Shown: positions 26,800 to 35,877, counted from the stretch's first letter. The stretch: 64,000 nt of DNA from Bacteroidetes bacterium HGW-Bacteroidetes-10 (GCA_002842695.1 PHDT01000007.1:1-64000); one strand, 5' to 3'. Translations and numbers: made by a program. The notes: generated by a model from the letters alone, not told the origin.

Positions 26800-27840
26800 A
26801 TGGAGACACAATACAGATACACACCGGAGATTCCCGAGGTGTTCAAGTGCAGGGTTCCCCTTCCGGGCACGAGCCAGGCATTTCTGCTCAACGGGGTTCT
26901 TACAGAGGAGTACCGCGATCCAGCGGGTGTGGTTGTTTTATCAAACGGCCAGACAGGATTTAAGATTGAGGTCCCAGCGGGCAATACCTCGCCTGACTCA
27001 ACTCAGATTATTACCGTAAGGGATAACAAGGATACAAGAGCTCTCGCGTTTTCAAACAATATAAGCCTAGGAGCAAACTCTTTATCCAGCTTTCTGATTT
27101 GTACCCATACACTTACTCTTGACGAGTTTGTTACCGAATCTGAGATAACCATCACAGCAAATGAGGGGGCAAACTGCCATATTGTAGTTATGCAGAATGA
27201 GCATAATTTTTCTAATCACAAGATTACCTTCAATCTTATTCAGAAGAGAGACTCTTTTGTGAGGATAAATATGGTAACACTGCATGGTGCAAAGATTGAG
27301 AACCTGTTTGATGTGAAGCTCGCAGAGCCTGGTGCTTTGTGTGAACTCAACGGAATCTACCTTGCCGACGGCAAGCAGCAGATTACAACAACTATTAATA
27401 TGAACCATCTGGTTCCGCACTGTCAGTCACGCCAGCTCTTTAAGGGTATTCTGGATAATGAGGCCAGGGCTTCGTTTTCCGGGAAAATTGTGGTTTCAAA
27501 AGATGCCCAGAAGACTGAGGCATACCAGTCAAACCATAACCTGCTCTTGTCAAGAAAGGCAAAGGTGTATGCTCAGCCTCAGCTGGAAATCTATGCAGAC
27601 GATGTGAAGTGCTCTCACGGAGCGACAAGCGGACGACTCGACGAGAATGCGCTGTTCTATATGCGCTCCCGCGGGATTGGAGCAGCGGAGGCAAAGTTGC
27701 TTCAGCAGATTGCATTCGTCTATGATGTGCTTGAGAAAATAAACAATGAACAGCTCCGGAACAGGCTTCAGGAGATGGTAGAGAGCAGGCTCAGAGGCGA
27801 ATTCAGCCACTGTGCAAACTGCAGTATGAACTGTTGTTAA
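26800..27840 (+). CDS. sufD: Fe-S cluster assembly protein SufD
   Basis: 346-residue SufD, the structural partner of SufB. It shows the SufB/SufD beta-helix core (ISLGANSLSSFLICTHTL, INMNHLVPHCQSRQLFKGILDNEARASFSGKIVVSKDAQKTEAYQSNHNLLLS in parts) and the C-terminal signature VKCSHGATSGRLDENALFYMRSRGI. The last residues, about 335-346, read FSHCANCSMNCC: four cysteines and a histidine in ten positions, which could bind metal. No sufS, sufE or sufU follows; the cysteine desulfurase must lie elsewhere. Confidence 0.95.
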   Translation: METQYRYTPEIPEVFKCRVPLPGTSQAFLLNGVLTEEYRDPAGVVVLSNGQTGFKIEVPAGNTSPDSTQIITVRDNKDTRALAFSNNISLGANSLSSFLICTHTLTLDEFVTESEITITANEGANCHIVVMQNEHNFSNHKITFNLIQKRDSFVRINMVTLHGAKIENLFDVKLAEPGALCELNGIYLADGKQQITTTINMNHLVPHCQSRQLFKGILDNEARASFSGKIVVSKDAQKTEAYQSNHNLLLSRKAKVYAQPQLEIYADDVKCSHGATSGRLDENALFYMRSRGIGAAEAKLLQQIAFVYDVLEKINNEQLRNRLQEMVESRLRGEFSHCANCSMNCC

Positions 27841-27873
27841 TAAATTCAAAACTAAACCCCCAGCAAAATAATT

Positions 27874-28320
27874 ATGAAAAAAAGCACTATTCTGGTATTT
27901 GCGGTGATGATGCTCATGAGCATTTCATCCGTTGCCCAGGTTGGCAAAATTACCGGCAAATGGTATACAATTGACGAGGACGGCAACCGCAAGTCAATTG
28001 TCAACATCTATAAAACTCCCGGCGGACAATACGAGGGACAGATTGAGAAACTGCTCACAGGCGACGTGAACCGCAAGTGTGTAGAATGCAAAGGCCCCAA
28101 AAATGGCCTCAGAATAGCAGGTATGGTTGTAGTTACAGGAATGACCGTGCACGGAGAGAAACTTTCGGGTGGAAAAATACTCGATCCGGCAAACGGAAAA
28201 GAGTATGCATGCACAATGACCTACGATTCTAAAACCGGTAACCTGAAAGTTCGCGGTTCTCTGGACAAATCCGGCATCATTGGAAGGAACCAAACATGGC
28301 TAAGAGCTGAAAACCAGTAG
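27874..28320 (+). CDS. Secreted DUF2147 domain protein
   Basis: 148-residue exported protein. Signal peptide MKKSTILVFAVMMLMSISSVAQ; mature part begins VGKITGKWYTIDEDGNRKSIVNIYK and contains the DUF2147 features GxWxTxDxxG near the start, two cysteines in NRKCVECKGPKNGL, GKILDPANGKEYACTM and GSLDKSGIIGRNQTW. The fold is a lipocalin-like beta-barrel. Function unknown. It follows sufD by 33 bases, so read-through from suf is possible, and precedes nrdJ by 153 bases. Confidence 0.88.
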   Translation: MKKSTILVFAVMMLMSISSVAQVGKITGKWYTIDEDGNRKSIVNIYKTPGGQYEGQIEKLLTGDVNRKCVECKGPKNGLRIAGMVVVTGMTVHGEKLSGGKILDPANGKEYACTMTYDSKTGNLKVRGSLDKSGIIGRNQTWLRAENQ

Positions 28321-28406
28321 AGTTAAGGCTTTTTACCTTTTTGGGGTGTTGATAATTCAGTTAATAAATAAGTGAGATTTTAACCCCCTTATTAACCCAT
28401 TTAATA

Positions 28407-28457
28407 TATTTTTGTCAAAGTCGATGGAGGGATCCTTCGGCTTTTTCTTTCGACTTT
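28407..28457 (+). promoter_or_regulatory. nrdJ promoter box and 5'-leader hairpin
   Basis: Exact -7 box TATTTTTG at 28407-28414. Starting 3 bases later, AAAGTCGA (28417-28424) pairs perfectly with TCGACTTT (28450-28457), enclosing a 25-base loop that contains the GGATCC palindrome; the predicted transcript would therefore begin with a capped stem-loop, 16 bases before the nrdJ ATG. No known riboswitch (cobalamin) or NrdR box was recognised. Confidence 0.45.
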
Positions 28458-28473
28458 TAATTACATCAGACTT

Positions 28474-30996
28474 ATGAAAACTTATACCTACGAAGAGGCA
28501 ATGGCATCCAGCCTGGAATATTTCGGGGGAGATGATCTTGCAGCATCTGTGTGGATCAACAAGTATGCTATGAAGGACTCCTTCGGTAACCTTTACGAGC
28601 GCTCTCCTGAAGACATGCACAGACGACTGGCTGCAGAATTTGCCCGCATTGAAGAGAGGTATCCGAATCCTATGTCTGCTGATGAGATATACGAACTTCT
28701 GAGGGAATTCCGTTATGTGGTTCCTCAGGGAGGTCCAATGACGGGTATTGGCAATACGCACCAGATTGCTTCGCTGTCGAACTGTTTCGTTATCGGGCAC
28801 AAGAAACCTGCCGACTCTTACGGCGGAATCATGCGCATCGATGAGGAGCAGGTTCAGCTTATGAAGCGCAGGGGCGGAGTTGGTCACGACTTGTCGCACA
28901 TTCGTCCTGCAGGCAGCCCTGTACTTAACAGTGCGCTCACATCTACAGGCGTTGTGCCGTTCATGGAGCGTTACTCAAACTCTACAAGAGAGGTTGCGCA
29001 GGATGGACGCCGCGGAGCACTTATGCTCTCTATCTCAATCAAGCACCCGGATTCAGAGAACTTTATCGATGCCAAACTGGAACAGGGCAAGGTAACCGGA
29101 GCCAATGTTTCAGTTAAGATTGACGACGAATTCATGCGCGCAGCTTTGCATGGAAAGTCTTACACACAACAGTATCCGATTGATTCGGAAAATCCGAAGA
29201 ACATTAAGGAGATTGATGCTCAGCTGCTCTGGAAGAAGATTATCCATAATGCATGGAAGTCTGCAGAGCCCGGTGTTCTTTTCTGGGATACAATTATCCG
29301 TGAGTCAATACCTGACTGCTACGCAGATCTTGGCTACAAAACTGTAAGCACGAACCCGTGCGGCGAGATTCCTCTTTGCCCTTACGATTCGTGCCGCCTT
29401 ATGGCTATTAACCTCTTCTCATATGTAGATGAGCCGTTCACTCCCAAAGCCAAATTCAATATGAGCCTTTTCAAGGATCATGTGAAAAAGGCAATGAGGC
29501 TTATGGACGACCTTATTGAACTTGAAATGGAGAAAATTGAGCAGATTATTGCGAAGATAAGTGCAGACCCGGAAGAGGAGGAGGTAAAACTCGCAGAACT
29601 TACACTCTGGAGCAAGATCAGAAATAAAACTCTTGGCGGAAGAAGAACCGGTCTGGGAATCACTGCAGAGGGCGATATGCTTGCTGCCCTGGGTCTCATT
29701 TACGGAACAGACAAAGCAATTGATTTCTCTGTTGATGTTCAGAAAACACTGGCAGTTGAGGCATACCGTTCATCTACAAACATGGCGCAGGAGAGGGGAG
29801 CTTTCCCAATTTTCGAGGCGGCCAGGGAGGTGAACAACCCTATGATTAACCGTATTAAGAAGGAGGATGAGGAGTTGTTCGAGACTATGCAGCGTCACGG
29901 AAGGAGAAATATCTCCATTCTTACGATTGCTCCTACAGGAACAACAAGTCTTATGACTCAGACCACCTCAGGTATTGAGCCGGTATTCCTTCCTTTCTAC
30001 AAAAGGAGAAGAAAGGTTAATCCAAACGACAAAAATGTGACGATCACATTCAGGGATGAGGTGGGAGATGCCTGGGAAGAGTATTTCGTTTTCCATCACA
30101 AGTTCCTTATGTGGTGTGAAGTTAACGGACACAAGAGAGAGGATATAATGAAACTCTCTGCAGAGGATCTGGATACTCTGGTTAAACAGTCGCCGTACTA
30201 CAAGGCAGCTTCAAATGACATCGACTGGGTGTCTAAGGTGAAGATGCAGGGACGGATGCAGAAGTGGGTAGACCACTCGATAAGCGTAACGGTTAACCTG
30301 CCTTCTGATGCCACTGAAGAGCTTGTTGCAGATGTTTATAAAACTGCATGGGAGTTTGGATGCAAAGGGGTAACTGTATACCGTGACGGATCAAGGTCCG
30401 GAGTTCTTGTCTCTGCAACAGAGGGAGAGAAGAAAGAGTCTGTTATCAAGAAGAAAGAGAGACCTCAGTCACTTGAGGCAGAGGTTATCCGCTTCAAGAA
30501 TGGTGCAGAGCAGTGGATTGCCCTTGTTGGTCTGCTTAACGGTCAGCCTTACGAGATCTTTACCGGTCTTATAGATGAGGATACCAGAAGTATTCCTAAA
30601 TCTGTAACCATGGGAACGATTATAAAGCAGAAGGACGATGAGGGAAATACCCGCTACGACTTCCAGTTTACAGACCGCTACGGATACAAGAACACTATCG
30701 GGGGGATCTCCCATATGTTCAACAAGGAGTACTGGAACTACGCCAAGCTTATATCTGGAGTCCTGAGAAACGGGATGCCTATTGTAGATGCTGTTAATCT
30801 CGTGTCTGGCCTTCAGCTTGACAATGAGGCAATCAATAACTGGAAAAACGGTGTTGAGAGAGCCCTTAAGAGATATATTCCGGATGGAACAAAGGCAGAT
30901 TCCAGCAGAAAATGCGAAAAGTGCGGCTCACACGAACTGGTTTACCAGGAGGGTTGCCTCACCTGCATGTCCTGCGGATACTCAAAATGCGGATAA
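28474..30996 (+). CDS. nrdJ: Adenosylcobalamin-dependent (class II) ribonucleoside-diphosphate reductase
   Basis: 840-residue single-subunit reductase that makes deoxyribonucleotides with a cobalamin-generated thiyl radical. Active-site positions visible: Cys104 in LSNCFVIG, the thiyl cysteine Cys296 and Glu298 in STNPCGEIPL, and the phosphate loop APTGTTSLMTQTTSGIEPVF. The C-terminal 25 residues form a zinc-ribbon-like module with redox cysteines (KCEKCGSHELV...CLTCMSCGYSKCG), which shuttles electrons in this family. Length and C-terminus fit the long NrdJ form of Bacteroidota. It lies 1 base from ispE (TAA directly followed by ATG). Confidence 0.94.
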   Translation: MKTYTYEEAMASSLEYFGGDDLAASVWINKYAMKDSFGNLYERSPEDMHRRLAAEFARIEERYPNPMSADEIYELLREFRYVVPQGGPMTGIGNTHQIASLSNCFVIGHKKPADSYGGIMRIDEEQVQLMKRRGGVGHDLSHIRPAGSPVLNSALTSTGVVPFMERYSNSTREVAQDGRRGALMLSISIKHPDSENFIDAKLEQGKVTGANVSVKIDDEFMRAALHGKSYTQQYPIDSENPKNIKEIDAQLLWKKIIHNAWKSAEPGVLFWDTIIRESIPDCYADLGYKTVSTNPCGEIPLCPYDSCRLMAINLFSYVDEPFTPKAKFNMSLFKDHVKKAMRLMDDLIELEMEKIEQIIAKISADPEEEEVKLAELTLWSKIRNKTLGGRRTGLGITAEGDMLAALGLIYGTDKAIDFSVDVQKTLAVEAYRSSTNMAQERGAFPIFEAAREVNNPMINRIKKEDEELFETMQRHGRRNISILTIAPTGTTSLMTQTTSGIEPVFLPFYKRRRKVNPNDKNVTITFRDEVGDAWEEYFVFHHKFLMWCEVNGHKREDIMKLSAEDLDTLVKQSPYYKAASNDIDWVSKVKMQGRMQKWVDHSISVTVNLPSDATEELVADVYKTAWEFGCKGVTVYRDGSRSGVLVSATEGEKKESVIKKKERPQSLEAEVIRFKNGAEQWIALVGLLNGQPYEIFTGLIDEDTRSIPKSVTMGTIIKQKDDEGNTRYDFQFTDRYGYKNTIGGISHMFNKEYWNYAKLISGVLRNGMPIVDAVNLVSGLQLDNEAINNWKNGVERALKRYIPDGTKADSSRKCEKCGSHELVYQEGCLTCMSCGYSKCG

Positions 30997-31782
30997 ATGA
31001 TAGTTTACCCAAAAGCTAAGATTAATATAGGTCTTCGGATTATTGAAAAGCGTGCAGACGGTTTCCATAATCTGGAGACCTTCTTCATTAATGCCGGAAA
31101 TTCAGACATTCTTGAAGTAACTGAAAGCGACAGGGTGATAATGAACCAGTACGGGCTGGAGCTGGACTCTGCTCCCGGGAAAAACCTCTGTGTTAAGGCA
31201 TACGAGGTGATGAGGGAGGAGTTTGACATTCCGCCTGTTGAAATTAATCTCTTCAAAAGAGTCCCTTTTGGAGCAGGGCTGGGCGGAGGTTCGTCTGACG
31301 CCGCGGGTACAATGACTGCAATTAACAGGCTCTTTTCCCTGGGTCTGGATAATGACAGGCTTGCTTCGCTGGCTGCAAAGGTTGGCTCTGACTGCCCCTT
31401 CTTTATCTACTCTTCCGGGCTCGACGAATCCAAAGGCGAGGGGATGATAGGTACAGGCAAAGGGGAGATACTTGAACCTTTTACAGTTCCATCTTTAGCC
31501 GGGCTGGAAATCAGAGTTGATAAACCGCCGGTTAATGTTTCAACTGCAGAGGCATACAGGGGCATTGTTCCTGCGTTTCCTCAAAAAAGCCTCAGAGAGC
31601 TGCTTCTGCAACCTGTTGAGTTGTGGAGAGATTCTGTAGAAAATGATTTTGAAAGACACATCTTTGACATCTACCCTCAGATAAGGGAATGCAAGGAGAT
31701 GATGTACGCCGGAGGTGCACTCTATGCATCTATGAGCGGAAGCGGATCTGCCGTATTTGGTATATTCCGCGTTGCCCGCTAG
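30997..31782 (+). CDS. ispE: 4-diphosphocytidyl-2-C-methyl-D-erythritol kinase
   Basis: 261-residue GHMP kinase of the non-mevalonate (MEP) isoprenoid pathway, phosphorylating CDP-methylerythritol. It opens with the substrate loop PKAKINIGLRIIEKRADGFHNL (in parts: catalytic Lys8), has the ATP loop PFGAGLGGGSSDAAG at 90-104 with catalytic Asp101, and ends with MSGSGSAVFGIF. Its ATG follows the nrdJ stop without a gap, suggesting coupled translation. Its last 4 bases overlap the convergent asparaginase gene. Confidence 0.95.
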   Translation: MIVYPKAKINIGLRIIEKRADGFHNLETFFINAGNSDILEVTESDRVIMNQYGLELDSAPGKNLCVKAYEVMREEFDIPPVEINLFKRVPFGAGLGGGSSDAAGTMTAINRLFSLGLDNDRLASLAAKVGSDCPFFIYSSGLDESKGEGMIGTGKGEILEPFTVPSLAGLEIRVDKPPVNVSTAEAYRGIVPAFPQKSLRELLLQPVELWRDSVENDFERHIFDIYPQIRECKEMMYAGGALYASMSGSGSAVFGIFRVAR

Positions 31783-32831
31783 TATTCGTCAAAAATACGC
31801 TGAATTTCGCTGCTTCTTTTGCTTTGTGTCATTGCCAGCATGAGAAGAATCCGTGCCTTCTGCGGGCTTTTAAGGCCTGCTACGGGGTACTTCGCATCAA
31901 ACTCCTCGGCAGCTTTGTCAACACCGCCTGAAATAATTCTGGAAGAGCGCACAAAACGTACTCCCCGGGCGTATCCCCATTCGAGTTCTTCAGCAATGTC
32001 GCGGTTGTAATTGCCATGACCCACTCCGGCCAGAACGATTCCGTCCACGCCTGTTTCAATGAGTGCCTTAATTGCAATGTTTGAGGAGAAGGCATAGGAC
32101 ATTATAATTTCTACCTGAGGAAGGTGTTCATCTCTTGAAATTACGAATTCGCTGTTTACAGTGTGTCTGGTAAGGGGAGCACGGTAAAAAACCGGTATTC
32201 CGTCTCTCATGTAACCCAGAGGCCCCAGGTTTGGAGAGCTGAATGCCATAGGATTGACAGTGTTCGATTTTGTAACATCGTCTGCAGAGAAGATATAGTC
32301 ATTCATCACAACCATAACACCTTTGCCAGCAGCTGAAGCTGATCCTGCAAGTGCAACTGCGTTGTAAAGATTGAAGGGCCCGTCTGCGCTGAGTGAGGTG
32401 GATGGTCTCATAGAGCCTGTGAGTACAACCGGTTTTGAATGTTTTACGGTAAGGTTCAGAAAATATGCTGTCTCCTCCATGGTGTCAGTACCATGAGTTA
32501 TTACAACTCCGTCTGCGAGATTATTTGTAAAAAGGCTGTCTATGGTAAAGAGAAGTTTGAGCCAGATTGCCGGTTCCATGTTCTGACTGGAGATATTGCA
32601 GATCTGTATTCCATCGAGTGATGCGAGGTCCCGGATTCCGGGTACTGATTCTATAATGTTTTCAATGCTGATAACTCCGGGTGTGTATGAGGCGCTTGCG
32701 GCGCCCTGCGCCGCCCCGGCTATAGTCCCTCCCGTTGCAAGAATTGTGATTCTGGGTTTCTGGCGGGCATTGCCTGCTGTGGAAAAGGCAGTGAAAAGGA
32801 TTGCGGCTATGAGTAGAATTCGTGTTTTCAT
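31779..32831 (-). CDS. ansB: Type II (periplasmic) L-asparaginase
   Basis: 350-residue exported enzyme hydrolysing asparagine to aspartate and ammonia. Signal peptide MKTRILLIAAILFTAFSTAGNA; mature enzyme opens ITILATGGTIAG with nucleophile Thr36 and Tyr49 on the lid (SASYTPG). The second catalytic pair Thr115-Asp116 lies in ITHGTDTMEET, and the lysine in DDVTKSNTVN. Signal peptide and motifs fit the high-affinity type II group. Monocistronic; the upstream 153-base gap holds a minus-strand terminator (32868-32905) of the preceding operon. Confidence 0.94.
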   Translation of the reverse strand: MKTRILLIAAILFTAFSTAGNARQKPRITILATGGTIAGAAQGAASASYTPGVISIENIIESVPGIRDLASLDGIQICNISSQNMEPAIWLKLLFTIDSLFTNNLADGVVITHGTDTMEETAYFLNLTVKHSKPVVLTGSMRPSTSLSADGPFNLYNAVALAGSASAAGKGVMVVMNDYIFSADDVTKSNTVNPMAFSSPNLGPLGYMRDGIPVFYRAPLTRHTVNSEFVISRDEHLPQVEIIMSYAFSSNIAIKALIETGVDGIVLAGVGHGNYNRDIAEELEWGYARGVRFVRSSRIISGGVDKAAEEFDAKYPVAGLKSPQKARILLMLAMTQSKRSSEIQRIFDEY

Positions 32832-32867
32832 AACGCTAAATTACAAAAACTATCCGAACGGAAAATT

Positions 32868-32905
32868 AAAAAGGCCGTCCACCCTGCTACAAGTGACCGG
32901 CCTCC
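32868..32905 (-). terminator. Probable terminator of the tyrS-rbfA-permease operon
   Basis: On the minus strand, AGGCCG ... CGGCCT stem (continuing imperfectly inward, large loop) followed by TTTTTAATTT. It ends transcription coming from the FtsX/LolC-like gene before ansB. Confidence 0.5.
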
Positions 32906-32984
32906 TCTTGTGTACTAAAACCTAAACCTACATCTATTAGATGCACGGCAACTATAAAATGTTGCACGATATGTTAAAGTTTTT
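32906..32984. other. Intergenic palindromes downstream of the LolC-like gene
   Basis: Contains the perfect 13-base palindrome CATCTATTAGATG (32931-32943) and a small hairpin GCAAC-N8-GTTGC (32948-32965), preceded by a CTAAAACCTAAACCTAC run. No ORF of useful length. Role unknown; could be part of the 3' untranslated region. Confidence 0.35.
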
Positions 32985-34187
32985 TTAATTATTTTTCAAA
33001 ATTCTCAGCGGGAGGCGGGCAGAGAGATATCCCACAAGCCCGACTCCAATGATTATATATGCTATATCCCAGACACTTACAACAACGGGATATGCGTCAA
33101 TTACAAAGTTGCCCGGCATATTCACAAACCCAAATTTTTGTTGCAATAAACAGATAACAACACCAAGAACTATACCTGTCCCCATTCCAAGAAGAGAGAT
33201 CATCCACCCCTCAAGCAGGAAAATTCTTTTAACCAGTTGCTCTCCCGCCCCCATACTTCTGAGGGTCCGGGTGTCGTCCTCTTTTTCAAGGATGAGCATT
33301 GAGAGACTTCCAAAGAGGTTGAAAGAGATTATAATTACCACAAAGAGCAGAATCATGTAAATGGTTAGCTTCTCTGCCTTCATCATTTTATAAAGGGTCT
33401 CATTCTGCATGTAGCGGTCCTTGACCCTGAAACCTTCGCCCAGAGTTTTCTGTATCTCTTCAATGACAGTGGCTCTGTCACTCTCTGTGTCGTAGTAGAT
33501 CTCAACGGAGGTTACCTCGTCGCCTATTTCAAGCAACTCCCGGGCAACCTCAATTGGTACAAAGATGTATTTCCGGTCAAGGTTTTGCTCAATTGAGAAA
33601 ATTCCTCCGGGGAAGAGTCTGGCCTGATTTAGTGATGATGCAGGATTTAGCAGGGATACGGGGTTGGTGCGTGAAGGAAAATAGATGTAGAGAGGGTCTG
33701 TGAAGTGTGTCCTGATTCCCAGAGAGGCGGCAATGGTTTTTCCTGCAACGGCAAGGGGAACCTCTCCCTCCCGCATTCGGAATTCGCCCTCTGTCATGAA
33801 CTTTGAAATCTGTGTCTGTGCTGCAAAAACTGAATCAATTCCCTTCATTGTGGCAACAGACTCACCTGATCCGTAGCGGATAAAGACATTCTCTTCTGCA
33901 ACCGGGCAAAAATGGCCATCTGCAATGAGATCCCTCACTTTATCAAACTCAATGGTCTTAATGCTGAAGCTTTTTCCCTCCGAAGGCACGATAAGTATAT
34001 CGGCCTCACCGGCACTGTAAAGTGATTTTATGAGCCCTTCAAAACCATTATATACGCTTAGTATCACAACAAGAGCCATGGTTCCCAGGGCAATTCCGGC
34101 CGCACTTATCAGCGATATTACATTGATGACGTTGTGTGACTTCTTTGCGAAGAGGTACCTTTTGGCTATGAAGAGCGGCAAACGCAC
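32985..34187 (-). CDS. FtsX/LolC-like ABC transporter permease
   Basis: 400-residue permease of the lipoprotein-releasing (LolC/LolE) group. N-terminal FIAKRYLFAKKSHNVINVISLISAAGIALGTMALVVILSVYNGFE (in parts) holds the first membrane helix and the typical S(x)(H/N)xVNxIS motif. A periplasmic MacB-like domain spans about 50-260. Three helices close the protein (MILLFVVIIISFNLFGSLSM, GWMISLLGMGTGIVLGVVIC, VWDIAYIIIGVGLVGYLSARLP). By family it extracts lipoproteins from the inner membrane with a LolD-like ATPase, which is not encoded here. It is the third gene of tyrS-rbfA-permease, 9 bases after rbfA. Confidence 0.85.
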   Translation of the reverse strand: MRLPLFIAKRYLFAKKSHNVINVISLISAAGIALGTMALVVILSVYNGFEGLIKSLYSAGEADILIVPSEGKSFSIKTIEFDKVRDLIADGHFCPVAEENVFIRYGSGESVATMKGIDSVFAAQTQISKFMTEGEFRMREGEVPLAVAGKTIAASLGIRTHFTDPLYIYFPSRTNPVSLLNPASSLNQARLFPGGIFSIEQNLDRKYIFVPIEVARELLEIGDEVTSVEIYYDTESDRATVIEEIQKTLGEGFRVKDRYMQNETLYKMMKAEKLTIYMILLFVVIIISFNLFGSLSMLILEKEDDTRTLRSMGAGEQLVKRIFLLEGWMISLLGMGTGIVLGVVICLLQQKFGFVNMPGNFVIDAYPVVVSVWDIAYIIIGVGLVGYLSARLPLRILKNN

Positions 34188-34196
34188 TGCTCTGTG

Positions 34197-34550
34197 TTAC
34201 TTTTTAAGAAGTTCGTCAATTCTTTCGACATAGTCGAGAGAGTCGTCGATGAAGAATGTTAGTTCCGGAACAATGCGCAGCTGTTTGGAAACCTTCTGTC
34301 CCAGCTCGTATCTTAATTCTCTTGCAGAAGAGTTAACAATCTTGATAACCTCCTGTGCCTTTGAAGATGGAAATATGCTCAGGTGTACCCTGGCCATCGA
34401 AAGGTCCGGAGAGACCTTGACAACCGTTACGCTCACCATCGCTCCGTTATATGCGTTCATCCCCTTAAGGCGGATTATCTCCGCAAGGTCGCGCATAAGC
34501 TGCTTCCCAATTTTCTGTTGTCTTGTGCTTTCTCCCTCCATGTTATTCAA
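34197..34550 (-). CDS. rbfA: 30S ribosome-binding factor A
   Basis: 117-residue KH-domain protein needed for 16S rRNA 5'-end maturation. Recognisable by [19 protein letters not shown] near the N-terminus, [20 protein letters not shown] in the middle and [38 protein letters not shown] at the end (in parts). Its first 8 bases overlap the end of tyrS, and it precedes a LolC-like permease, an arrangement common in Bacteroidota. Confidence 0.93.
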   Translation of the reverse strand: MNNMEGESTRQQKIGKQLMRDLAEIIRLKGMNAYNGAMVSVTVVKVSPDLSMARVHLSIFPSSKAQEVIKIVNSSARELRYELGQKVSKQLRIVPELTFFIDDSLDYVERIDELLKK

Positions 34551-35832
34551 CTTTTAGAATGTAATAGTTTTTCTTGCCTCTTTGAACAAGAATGTACTTT
34601 CCGTTAAGGAGATCCTCAGCGGTAATGACAGCATCGGGAGAGTCAATTTTCTCCTTGTTAATTGCAACGCCTCCGCCCTGAACCATTTTGCGGCACTCTC
34701 CCTTAGAAGGGAATACTGCCGTTTTGGCGGCAAGCATCTCTACAATGTTTTGTCCAAGATCCTCTTTGGAAATGGCAAACTGAGGCACGCCCTCGAATAC
34801 TGAGAGGAATGTATCTTCATCGATAGATTTTAAGGCCTCAGATGTTGATTGACCGAACAGAATGCCTGAGGCATCCACAGCCTTGAGATACTCTTCCTCA
34901 CCGTGAACCATTGTTGTTACCTCCTTGGCAAGGAGCTTCTGGAGCTCTCTTTTGTGAGGTTCTGCCAGGTGGTTCTCAACAGTCGCGCCAATAGTCTCTT
35001 TTGAGAGCATTGTGAAGATTTTGATGTAACGTGCGGCATCTTCGTCGCTTACATTTAGCCAGAACTGGTAGAATTTGTATGGTGTGGTGTATTTGGCATC
35101 AAGCCAGATATTTCCCTGCTCGGTCTTTCCGAACTTTCCTCCATCGGCCTTGGTAATAAGAGGGCAGGTAAGTGCAAAAGCCTCACCGCTCTCTTTTCTG
35201 CGGATAAGTTCTGTGCCGGTGGTAATATTGCCCCACTGGTCGCTGCCTCCCATCTGCAGGCGGCATCCGTGATGCTGATAGAGGTAGAGGAAGTCAAATC
35301 CCTGTACCAGCTGGTATGTGAATTCTGTAAAAGACATTCCTTCGCGCTCGTCGCCTGAAATCCTCTTTTTTACAGAGTCTTTGCTCATCATGTAGTTTAC
35401 AGTGATGTGCTTTCCGATGTCGCGGATAAAGTGGAGGAAGGTGTAATCCTTCATCCAGTCGTAATTGTTTACAAGAATTGCTGCGTTGGGAGCGTCAGAG
35501 TCAAAGTCAAGGAATTTTGCAAGCTGATTCCTGATTGCGTTCTGATTGTGCCTGAGGGTCTCTTCATCCAGCAGGTTTCTTTCGGAAGATTTCATTGAAG
35601 GGTCGCCAATCATACCGGTTGCCCCGCCCACAAGTGCTATTGGTTTATGGCCGCAGGCCTGGAAATGCTTTAGCATCATAATACTCACCAGATGACCAAT
35701 GTGGAGTGAATCTGCGGTAGGGTCAATACCAACATATGCCGCTGTCTGCTCCTTGAGGAGCTGCTCTTCTGTTCCGGGCATAATGTTATGGATCATTCCT
35801 CTCCAGGTGAGTTCTGTAACAAAGTTGTTCAT
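34543..35832 (-). CDS. tyrS: Tyrosyl-tRNA synthetase
   Basis: 429-residue class I aminoacyl-tRNA synthetase. The HIGH motif appears as [10 protein letters not shown], the tyrosine/ATP site as [11 protein letters not shown] and [27 protein letters not shown] (in parts), and the KMSKS loop as [15 protein letters not shown]. An S4 RNA-binding domain forms the C-terminus ([20 protein letters not shown]...[14 protein letters not shown]). Length is that of the TyrS bacterial type. It begins its operon; the promoter box at 35850-35857 lies 17 bases upstream. Confidence 0.97.
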   Translation of the reverse strand: MNNFVTELTWRGMIHNIMPGTEEQLLKEQTAAYVGIDPTADSLHIGHLVSIMMLKHFQACGHKPIALVGGATGMIGDPSMKSSERNLLDEETLRHNQNAIRNQLAKFLDFDSDAPNAAILVNNYDWMKDYTFLHFIRDIGKHITVNYMMSKDSVKKRISGDEREGMSFTEFTYQLVQGFDFLYLYQHHGCRLQMGGSDQWGNITTGTELIRRKESGEAFALTCPLITKADGGKFGKTEQGNIWLDAKYTTPYKFYQFWLNVSDEDAARYIKIFTMLSKETIGATVENHLAEPHKRELQKLLAKEVTTMVHGEEEYLKAVDASGILFGQSTSEALKSIDEDTFLSVFEGVPQFAISKEDLGQNIVEMLAAKTAVFPSKGECRKMVQGGGVAINKEKIDSPDAVITAEDLLNGKYILVQRGKKNYYILKVE

Positions 35833-35849
35833 TTTACACTAATTTGGGG

Positions 35850-35857
35850 CAAAAGTA
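35850..35857 (-). promoter_or_regulatory. Bacteroidota -7 promoter box for tyrS-rbfA-permease
   Basis: Minus-strand TACTTTTG, exact TAnnTTTG, 17 bases before the tyrS ATG. Confidence 0.6.
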
Positions 35858-35869
35858 CGGTTTTTTCTT

Positions 35870-35877
35870 TAATTTTG
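35870..35877 (+). promoter_or_regulatory. Bacteroidota -7 promoter box for the S37 peptidase gene
   Basis: TAATTTTG, exact TAnnTTTG, 18 bases before the ATG at 35896. Its near edge is 12 bases from the opposite tyrS box, so the two polymerases would compete for overlapping DNA. It lies inside a possible longer reading frame, supporting the start at 35896. Confidence 0.6.

Noticed and set aside
28321-28473. Cobalamin riboswitch before nrdJ
   Set aside because: The leader is about 60 bases and lacks the B12-box sequence; only a simple hairpin is visible.
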